A stretch of DNA of 64,000 nt from NCBI RefSeq assembly GCF_030547185.1, contig NZ_JAUOQR010000001.1, positions 496,001-560,000 of the forward strand, written 5' to 3'. Origin of the DNA: Neptuniibacter sp. 1_MG-2023. Its GTDB lineage: Bacteria > Pseudomonadota > Gammaproteobacteria > Pseudomonadales > Balneatricaceae. The notes under the pieces are model-generated. The model had not been told where the DNA came from, searched no databases, and saw only the letters and a program-made list of their open reading frames with translations. Positions within the stretch are counted from its first letter, which is position 1; each line of letters opens with the position of its first letter. This document shows, one piece after another, positions 57,337-64,000 of this stretch. A program made the position numbers and the translations under genes.

Positions 57337-58686
57337 ATGGCCGTTGAAGAAACCAAATCACATTTTGATAAGCTAAACGATGCTTTAGATAGTGGTGAGT
57401 TTCGTCAAATTCGCTTTACCCTAAACAATACTTTGCGACCAACCGAAGTTGCCCGCTTAATTGAGAAATCACCTCCCAAAGAGCGTCAGATCCTTTGGAA
57501 CTTAATCTCACATGATTTAGAAGCCGTAGTACTCCAGCATTTAAACGACGATATCCAAGCGGACATCTTAAGTCGTATGAATACTGAAGAGGTGCTAGCA
57601 CTTACCGAATCTCTTGATTCTGATGATATGGTAGATGTGCTACAACAGCTACCTAATAGGGTAATGAAAGAAACCCTACGCATCATGGACAAACAAAATC
57701 TGCGTAGGGTTGAAAAGCTGCTCTCTTATCCGGAGGATACTGCCGGCGGCTTAATGAATACAGATACAACAACTATCCGTCCAGATATTAGCGTCGAAAC
57801 AACCTTACGTTACATTCGTCGCCACGATGAAATCCCCGAAATGACGGATAGTCTCATTGTTGTCAGCCGAAAAGACTCATATATAGGTCTGCTACCTTTA
57901 ACCAAACTATTAGTATCCGATCCCTCAATCAATATTCGAGAGATCATGAACACCGATATAAAAGCGATCAATGCCCAGATGCCCGACGACCAAGTGGCAG
58001 CCTTGTTCGAAGAGCATGATCTAGTCTCCGCCCCAGTTGTAGATGATAATGGCAAACTGGTTGGCCGTATTACGATTGATGATGTGGTCGACGTTATCCG
58101 CGAAGATGCGGATCATTCATTGATGAGCATGGCAGGCTTAGACGAAGATGAAGACACCTTTGCCCCAGTCATGAAAACCACACGTCGTCGTGCCGTTTGG
58201 CTCGGCATTAATTTACTTACTGCCTTTATTGCTTCTGCTGTGATCGGTTTATTTGAAGAGACCATCGATAAAGTTGTAGCCCTAGCGGTACTTATGCCTA
58301 TAGTTGCATCTATGGGCGGCATTGCAGGCTCACAAACCTTGACCTTGGTGATCCGTGGTCAAGCTTTGGGGCATGTTGAACGATCAAACGCTCGATGGCT
58401 ACTTAACAGAGAGGTCATTGTAGGTATATTAAATGGCCTTCTTTGGGCTGCTGTTATTGCTGTAGTAGCGACAGTATGGTTCCAAGATCTAAATCTCGGC
58501 ATCATCATCGCTCTAGCGATTATAATTAATTTAGTTGTAGGTGCTATCTCTGGCACCTTACTGCCTATAGTGTTGAAATCTATGGGTATAGATCCCGCCT
58601 TAGCCGGAAGTGTCCTGTTAACAACCATAACCGATGTGGTAGGCTTCTTTGCCTTTTTAGGCTTAGCCACCATTTTTTATGCCTGA
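57337..58686 (+). CDS. mgtE: Magnesium transporter MgtE
   Basis: A 449-residue channel: an N-terminal helical domain (about 20-130) with LLSYPEDTAGGLMNTD at its end, two CBS domains (about 135-260) and five membrane helices (about 285-449) with MPIVASMGGIAGSQTLTLVIRG, the selectivity region. It senses intracellular magnesium through the N and CBS domains. A 120-base gap separates it from npr. Confidence 0.96.
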   Translation: MAVEETKSHFDKLNDALDSGEFRQIRFTLNNTLRPTEVARLIEKSPPKERQILWNLISHDLEAVVLQHLNDDIQADILSRMNTEEVLALTESLDSDDMVDVLQQLPNRVMKETLRIMDKQNLRRVEKLLSYPEDTAGGLMNTDTTTIRPDISVETTLRYIRRHDEIPEMTDSLIVVSRKDSYIGLLPLTKLLVSDPSINIREIMNTDIKAINAQMPDDQVAALFEEHDLVSAPVVDDNGKLVGRITIDDVVDVIREDADHSLMSMAGLDEDEDTFAPVMKTTRRRAVWLGINLLTAFIASAVIGLFEETIDKVVALAVLMPIVASMGGIAGSQTLTLVIRGQALGHVERSNARWLLNREVIVGILNGLLWAAVIAVVATVWFQDLNLGIIIALAIIINLVVGAISGTLLPIVLKSMGIDPALAGSVLLTTITDVVGFFAFLGLATIFYA

Positions 58687-58694
58687 GAAAACTC

Positions 58695-59219
58695 ATGAGC
58701 GATAACGCAAAATTTTCATCCTCTCATCTAAATGACCAAGATGAAGAGTTAAGCAAAACAGAAGCAAAACGCCAAATGCATGCCCTGCAAGCATTAGGTG
58801 CGCGCCTTACAAAGCTTAATAAAGAACAACTAGAAAAGATGAAGTTAGATGAACGCTTACATCTAGCCATCGAAGAGTTTCACCGCATTAAGTCAAATGG
58901 TGCTCAGAAAAGGCATTTGCAATATATCGGTAAAATAATGCGCACAGAAGATACCGATAAGATTGAGCATGATTTAGGCCTGTATGAAGCCGGCCAACAA
59001 GCACACACTCAAACCTTCCATAAATTGGAGCGCTGGAGAGATCGGCTTGTTACTGAAGACAATAGCGCACTTCAAGAATATATAAACGAGAACCCAAGTG
59101 CCGATGTACAACATTTACGTCAGCTAATTCGAAATGCTAAAAAAGAGTTGGAATTACAAAAGCCACCAGCAGCAGCCAGAAAGCTTTTTAAATACCTACG
59201 TGAAGTGGCTGGCGCTTAG
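58695..59219 (+). CDS. darP: Ribosome-associated protein DarP (YjgA)
   Basis: A 174-residue, highly charged helical protein of the YjgA family: ALQALGARLTKLNKEQLEKM, GAQKRHLQYIGKIMR and the C-terminal ARKLFKYLREV. DarP assists late 50S assembly. Eight bases after mgtE and converging on the nitrilase gene with a 4-base overlap. Confidence 0.95.
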   Translation: MSDNAKFSSSHLNDQDEELSKTEAKRQMHALQALGARLTKLNKEQLEKMKLDERLHLAIEEFHRIKSNGAQKRHLQYIGKIMRTEDTDKIEHDLGLYEAGQQAHTQTFHKLERWRDRLVTEDNSALQEYINENPSADVQHLRQLIRNAKKELELQKPPAAARKLFKYLREVAGA

Positions 59220-60040
59220 AAACCAGCCGTTTTTCTGTGCTGCATAACGGGCATTGCCTCTCGTCGCTTATGCAGCATAGGCAGATTGATATCGGCCAGC
59301 ACAACCCCCTTCCCTATACTTTCCCGCAAAGCTAAGACTTCACCCCAAGGATCAACAATCATACTATGCCCCCAGCTAGAGCGCGTTTCTGAGTGCTTAC
59401 CACCTTGATTCGCTGCAAGTACATAACATTGGGTTTCAATCCCTCGGGCTCGTAGCAAAACCTCCCAGTGCGCCTCACCGGTCACATAGGTAAATGCCGA
59501 GGGTACAACAAGTATCTCTGCACCTAAGCCTCGCAGTTTTTGATAATGCTCAGGGAAACGAAGGTCATAACAGATAGACAACCCTATTTTTCCAAACGGA
59601 CTATCAACCACAACAAGTTGGTCTCCTGCTTCGATGAAATCAGACTCGCGATAACTACTATGCCGATCCTCCACATCTACATCGAAGAGGTGTATTTTAT
59701 CGTAGCGACCGACTTGAACCCCTAACTCATTAAACACTAAACAACTGGCATAGACCTTATCGCCCGAACGCGATAATAGAGGTACGCTGCCTGCGATAAT
59801 CCACAAATTATGTTTTTTTGCTAGGCTAGCAATTGTCTTCTGTATATTGCCACTACTCACCTCCTCTCGCGCTAAAGAGACAAGGGCTTTGGAATCTAAC
59901 AACGCAAAATTTTCAGGAAGGAGTAAAAGTTTAGCTGATGCGGACGCCGCTTCTTCAGCTAGCTGCGCGACTGTTGCCAAATTATCGGCTAACACCTCTC
60001 CCGATACCATCTGAGCTACAGCCACTTTAGCCATGATCAT
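59216..60040 (-). CDS. Carbon-nitrogen hydrolase (Nit/omega-amidase-like)
   Basis: A 274-residue nitrilase-superfamily enzyme with the triad Glu43 (LLPENFAL), Lys115 (GRYDKIHLFD) and Cys157 (GLSICYDLRFPE). The Nit1/NitFhit-like group hydrolyses deaminated glutathione, which is the likely reaction. It overlaps the end of yhdP by 14 bases. tldD, often its neighbour, is absent here. Confidence 0.9.
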   Translation of the reverse strand: MIMAKVAVAQMVSGEVLADNLATVAQLAEEAASASAKLLLLPENFALLDSKALVSLAREEVSSGNIQKTIASLAKKHNLWIIAGSVPLLSRSGDKVYASCLVFNELGVQVGRYDKIHLFDVDVEDRHSSYRESDFIEAGDQLVVVDSPFGKIGLSICYDLRFPEHYQKLRGLGAEILVVPSAFTYVTGEAHWEVLLRARGIETQCYVLAANQGGKHSETRSSWGHSMIVDPWGEVLALRESIGKGVVLADINLPMLHKRREAMPVMQHRKTAGF

Positions 60041-63000
60041 TATCCATTACCGCTGGTGTATTTGTATTGGCAGGCTTAGTCGCTTTACCATCATCAATCA
60101 CAATTGAAGGGTCGCCCCAATCACCGGACAAATGGTATTTTACGGTAGTAAACTTAGCGAGTGGATCACCTATCAGCTTATCAAAAAGAAAAACTGCCCC
60201 CGCCACTTGAGGTGCACCGAGCAAAACACTGACTAATGGAATATTGCCAGTCACTGGTAAAGCCACCTCTATATCTTTATCCACTGTTTCATTGACTAAG
60301 TTTAAACTACCTTGCATCACCATATTGGCCGAAGGTCCCGTCATAACAAAAGGTGAAGATGTGTGAGCTATACCTTGCTTGATCTTATAGCTGGCTTTCA
60401 TCTCATCAAAAGCAACACCACTTTCAACTAGATCGGTAAAATCCAATCTTAATCGACGCCCCAAGGATTGAAGGTTTAATATACCGAACACGCGTAAAAT
60501 ATTACCCGACTTACCTACATCCAAAATACGCCCTTGCTTGGCTGTAAACTGTAGTTCGCCATTTGCGTCCGCTATATCAAACGCCCAAGGAGCATGATTC
60601 CAGGATAGTTGAAGATAGGAATCTAAACTTTTTGTCTCAATCGCTTTCACATCAAGCGCCTTGAGCACCTGACTAAAATTACTGCTATTGAGTTTAAGTG
60701 TAAGATCGGAAACCTCGTTATCACCCGAGACCCAGCGCAATCCCCCACGCACCTCGGCCCCATGTATATCCGCTTGTATATCTTCAAGTCGAATATCATT
60801 TTCATAAGGTCTTAATTTAAAAGACCAACTACCCAATGGCTTACTGCCAATAAACAGTTTTTTAATATTAAAATCTACCAAAGGGATCGATGCAGGATCT
60901 ATATCAACAGATTCAGGAAGGGGCTCATCTTCAGCTTCAGTATCCGACTCATCACGGTTCAGTCTTAGCTCTGACAACTCTACCTTATAAGGACTGCCTT
61001 CATCATTGGGCAGCCACAATCCACCCGTAAGTTCTTGGCTTTGAGCGCGCAACATCCAACCTAAAGGTTCAGGTTTCAAAGAGAGGGAGAGATTATTGAG
61101 ATCAAAGCCTCCCGCACTAAAACGGGACAACGAGAGCTCAACTTGCTTCAGTTTACTCCCCGCTAAACTACTAGACTGAGCTCCGCTTTTCTCCGACTTT
61201 CCATTAAACCCTAAACCCGATAAAAACCCATCGAGCTGAGCATAATCAAGATCAGCAAGAGTTCCATCAACCCAAATACCAGCCTCTTCCGGTATCTCTG
61301 GCTTTTCTCCCCCTAAACTAAACCTAGCACGCTCAAGTCCCTTATCATTATTAATCAGCACACTTCTTAACTGGTCCGCTAAATTCAAACGTATGACACT
61401 ACGATCATCCGCATAAGTAAGACCAAGGTCACTGACCACTGTTAACGGCATGGTTTGTGTTTTAGTTTTACTTAATGGCGGGAATGCGTTGATTTGCGTT
61501 CCCTTTAAATCGCTCTTGATAACCAACTGATTACAAACTTTGCCAGGACAAAGATCCAAACGGGCATTGTATGTAAGTGGTCCCTGCAATAAAGATAAGA
61601 AATCAGAATCAAGCCAATTCGCTAGATAGTCAGCATTAACACGACCATCAATACTCACTTCAGTTTTCTTAACTTTATTCGAAATCAAACGTGAGGATAT
61701 ATTAGCGGTAACCGGCTGTTCAAATAGCTCAGCTTTTAACGGACCCGACGAAAGGCCGATACTATAATCATAATTAATGACGCCATTTATTTTACTGAAA
61801 CTGATCTTATCCTTTACCGATTGGAAGCGGCCTTGTTTGATATCCGATTTCACAAAAACCTGCGGCTCAGATTTACCAGCTAAAGGTAAATTTAAATTAA
61901 CTAACGTACTTATAGGTCCAGATAGTGTCCAATCATTAAAGTCATCACCTATCTCAGTTCTTAAATCACTTTCAGTTAATAAACGCTGTAAATCTATAGC
62001 ATCACCGTCGACCGATCCTGTGACAAATAACTTGTCTGAAGATTGAGGTAGATGAATCCAAGCAAAATTCAAAGCAGAATCATAAATATTGCCACCTGCC
62101 GCTTCAGCCACCAGTTCACCATTACGGAAATAGATAAAACCATCCGCTTTTTTAATCGCAGGCCAGCCTGGCTGGTATTCAAAAGAGGCATCCTCTAGAT
62201 CAAAAAACAACTGAACTGTCGGTAGCTGATAATCGGACAACCGTGCACGGGTAACACCATTTAAAACAAAACCAGCCCGCTTAATCTCCCCTTGTTGAAT
62301 CGCTTTAACAAGCCACTCATAAGTTTCAAGTCCAACCTCTTTAGGCGGGATATAATACTTTGCCTGTAGACCATCAGCGCCTTGCAAACCTATCTGTAAA
62401 TTAAGTAACGGCTGCTCATCTCTATCAAAGGGAAGATAAAGACTAAAGCGTCCTGCCGCTGATAACTTATCATTAGCTAGATTCAAAAGCTGGGAAGCAA
62501 CCACTATTCCTTTGTCTTCAAAGCGCCAACCAATAACGCCTTCTGCATCATTATAATCCCATGCCTGTTCGAATAAGGTGGGGTAATGCATTAAGAAATC
62601 ACTACTTTTTAAGTGAATCTCACCTCCCACTCGGTTAACCTTCAGTAGGCCATTAATGCCTTTTATCTCAGGAACATCAGTCCAAGCATTAATACCAACA
62701 TTCTCGAGATCAGCCGCTAGTTCAAAATCGTTCAACTCAGCGGAGGTGGGCCAAGAAACCAAAATATTTTTGACCGTACCTACGGGTGCGAGACCAGAAA
62801 AAGCAGATTGAGCCTCTTCAGGAAGAAACGGCTTTTTAAGTAACCAATCAAATGTAGAAGCCAGCTCTATTTTATCAACCATTAAGCTCCGCGGTTTAAC
62901 GAGGTAGCCTTCACGCTCAAAATCTAAACTAATCTTAGGTATCTCAATACCACTTTCCACACTATCAATTTGAAAGTCAGTAATTTGTAACTGATAGCCA

Positions 63001-63926
63001 CGATCGCGACGATTTAATGCCGTCTGTACAGTAAACTGCTCTAAAGCATAGTCTTGGTATTTAAAATTCTGAATTAATGTTCTACCGGTGAGGTAGGTTA
63101 AGCGACCACGATAAGACTGCCCCCATATCTCCTGAGCCCCACTCAAACTCTCCAGTTGAATCTCACCAAGGTTAAGCCAAGGGTTGAGCAATTGCTCATC
63201 TACACCCTCAAATTTAAGATAAAAATCGACCGCTTTTTTTGAGGGATTTCCTTCAACTTCAGCAAGAAATTTAAGCGATGCTTGTCCTGACGTAGAAACT
63301 AAATCAGCATCAACTTTCAGCTGATGGAGCACACCATCATGCTGAAGGCTAAGCTGGATCGGTGCGACTGATACCGCATCACCATGCTTAGGCTGCAATA
63401 CAATACGGGTATCGCTCATATTGATGGAGCTTTGCTGTAGCAAGAAAGCTAGAAAACCTGAATGAGGGAGTTCAATTTTAGTTAGGTCAGTCCCATCAAC
63501 TTTATTACCACTTGCTTGACCTTGCTCCCCAGTAGCCACCTCTTGAGAAAGGTCATATCTCAAAGTCATACTATTGAGATCAAGTTGTGAAAATATAAGA
63601 GTAAAAGCACGAATTGACGCTGCAGGATCAAACTTTATATCCCCACGTAGCAACGCAAAAGATAACTCAGGTTGATCTGCAAGCCTATCTACTGACAAAC
63701 CATCTATAGAAACGACAGGTTGCCACCCATCCCAACGACCTTGAAGGTCAGCTATATGAACTGTTGCATTAAGTTGCGAAGAAAGAAAAGCCTCTACGTC
63801 TTGACGGTATAGGCTTATATCATCAACCAATACTTTTAATACAATACTTGCACAGGCTAAAAGCGCGCACAAAAAAGCCAGCAGCCAATAAAGGAACCAC
63901 ATGACTGAATGAGCATGACGTTTCAC
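60027..63926 (-). CDS. yhdP: YhdP-family AsmA-like envelope protein
   Basis: A 1299-residue protein with one N-terminal membrane helix (VMWFLYWLLAFLCALLACAS) and a very long periplasmic body of beta-rich repeats. The C-terminal AsmA-like region includes GKSGNILRVFGILNLQSLGRRLRLDF (in parts) and VALPVTGNIPLVSVLLG. YhdP, TamB and YdbH are redundant bridges for phospholipid transport to the outer membrane. The start is a GTG with AGG about 8 bases upstream. It lies between rng and the nitrilase gene as in related genomes. Confidence 0.95.
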   Translation of the reverse strand: MKRHAHSVMWFLYWLLAFLCALLACASIVLKVLVDDISLYRQDVEAFLSSQLNATVHIADLQGRWDGWQPVVSIDGLSVDRLADQPELSFALLRGDIKFDPAASIRAFTLIFSQLDLNSMTLRYDLSQEVATGEQGQASGNKVDGTDLTKIELPHSGFLAFLLQQSSINMSDTRIVLQPKHGDAVSVAPIQLSLQHDGVLHQLKVDADLVSTSGQASLKFLAEVEGNPSKKAVDFYLKFEGVDEQLLNPWLNLGEIQLESLSGAQEIWGQSYRGRLTYLTGRTLIQNFKYQDYALEQFTVQTALNRRDRGYQLQITDFQIDSVESGIEIPKISLDFEREGYLVKPRSLMVDKIELASTFDWLLKKPFLPEEAQSAFSGLAPVGTVKNILVSWPTSAELNDFELAADLENVGINAWTDVPEIKGINGLLKVNRVGGEIHLKSSDFLMHYPTLFEQAWDYNDAEGVIGWRFEDKGIVVASQLLNLANDKLSAAGRFSLYLPFDRDEQPLLNLQIGLQGADGLQAKYYIPPKEVGLETYEWLVKAIQQGEIKRAGFVLNGVTRARLSDYQLPTVQLFFDLEDASFEYQPGWPAIKKADGFIYFRNGELVAEAAGGNIYDSALNFAWIHLPQSSDKLFVTGSVDGDAIDLQRLLTESDLRTEIGDDFNDWTLSGPISTLVNLNLPLAGKSEPQVFVKSDIKQGRFQSVKDKISFSKINGVINYDYSIGLSSGPLKAELFEQPVTANISSRLISNKVKKTEVSIDGRVNADYLANWLDSDFLSLLQGPLTYNARLDLCPGKVCNQLVIKSDLKGTQINAFPPLSKTKTQTMPLTVVSDLGLTYADDRSVIRLNLADQLRSVLINNDKGLERARFSLGGEKPEIPEEAGIWVDGTLADLDYAQLDGFLSGLGFNGKSEKSGAQSSSLAGSKLKQVELSLSRFSAGGFDLNNLSLSLKPEPLGWMLRAQSQELTGGLWLPNDEGSPYKVELSELRLNRDESDTEAEDEPLPESVDIDPASIPLVDFNIKKLFIGSKPLGSWSFKLRPYENDIRLEDIQADIHGAEVRGGLRWVSGDNEVSDLTLKLNSSNFSQVLKALDVKAIETKSLDSYLQLSWNHAPWAFDIADANGELQFTAKQGRILDVGKSGNILRVFGILNLQSLGRRLRLDFTDLVESGVAFDEMKASYKIKQGIAHTSSPFVMTGPSANMVMQGSLNLVNETVDKDIEVALPVTGNIPLVSVLLGAPQVAGAVFLFDKLIGDPLAKFTTVKYHLSGDWGDPSIVIDDGKATKPANTNTPAVMDNDHG

Positions 63927-63938
63927 TATCTATACCTA

Positions 63939-64000
63939 CTATCGCAAAACAACATCAAAACTTTCCGCGTTATACATAGGCTCAACTTGAAAGCGAATGG
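63939..64000 (-). CDS. rng: 3' end of ribonuclease G (partial)
   Basis: The minus strand at the right edge reads IRFQVEPMYNAESFDVVLR followed by a stop at 63939-63941. This matches the conserved RNase G C-terminus (QVEPNYLREQYDVVL-like). The gene continues out of the window. It is 12 bases from the yhdP start, giving the usual rng-yhdP operon. Confidence 0.85.
   Translation of the reverse strand, partial: IRFQVEPMYNAESFDVVLR

Overview
The window looks like a piece of the chromosome of a marine gammaproteobacterium of the Oceanospirillales / Oceanospirillaceae type (Neptunomonas, Neptuniibacter, Amphritea or a relative). The reasons are a moderately AT-rich composition, very acidic outer-membrane proteins, and gammaproteobacterial gene orders: mlaFEDCB-ibaG-murA-hisG-hisD divergent from yrbG-kdsD-kdsC-lptCAB-rpoN-hpf-ptsN-rapZ-npr, groES-groEL next to fxsA, and rng-yhdP-nitrilase. 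This is inferred from sequence alone and the genus is a guess. There are no rRNA or tRNA genes, CRISPR arrays, transposases or prophages.

Layout. 1-2.9 kb: 3' part of a GlrR-type sigma-54 activator, then a converging pair of overlapping replication genes (DnaT-like and phage-lambda-P-like). 2.9-7.5 kb: CBS-domain protein, purU, a two-gene operon of a nucleotide-phosphorylase-like enzyme and a PRPP-synthetase-like enzyme, and an AlkB dioxygenase. 7.6-10.8 kb: GAF-PAS-PAS-GGDEF-EAL c-di-GMP protein and a small conserved protein. 10.9-20 kb (minus strand): cytochrome c, class I fumarase, UbiA-family prenyltransferase, trhP, thpR, a coiled-coil membrane protein, groEL, groES, fxsA. 20.3-27.6 kb: FabG-like SDR, a divergent phosphate-scavenging pair (Tat-exported PhoX and a secreted phytase/esterase-like protein) with a Pho box in front of each gene, a DUF2057 protein and a porin. 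27.8-35.9 kb: AmpG, small ORFs, yajQ, panE, PduO-type cobalamin adenosyltransferase, HDOD-GAF protein, and cobU-cobT-cobC. 36-42.5 kb: nnrS with an NsrR-type operator, acuI divergent from a FadR-type regulator over a shared operator, zapG, a thioredoxin-like gene, a NIF3 protein and degS. 42.5-64 kb: the envelope/sigma-54 block, mgtE, darP, a nitrilase-superfamily gene, yhdP and the last codons of rng.

How the genes work together. The second half is mostly envelope biogenesis: retrograde phospholipid transport (Mla), KDO synthesis (kdsD, kdsC), LPS transport (lptCAB), peptidoglycan precursor (murA) and YhdP. It is coupled to the sigma-54/nitrogen-PTS/RapZ control block. GlrR at the left end is in enterobacteria a sigma-54 activator of the glmY/RapZ pathway, so both ends of the window may touch the same circuit. 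Cobalamin salvage (cobU, cobT, cobC, PduO) is present without cobS. Three regulatory inferences rest on sites read in the DNA: PhoB control of phoX and its divergent neighbour, NsrR-type nitric-oxide control of nnrS, and FadR-type control of acuI. A sigma-32 promoter lies before groES. The least conventional metabolic element is the phosphorylase/PRPP-synthetase-like pair at 4.5-6.9 kb.
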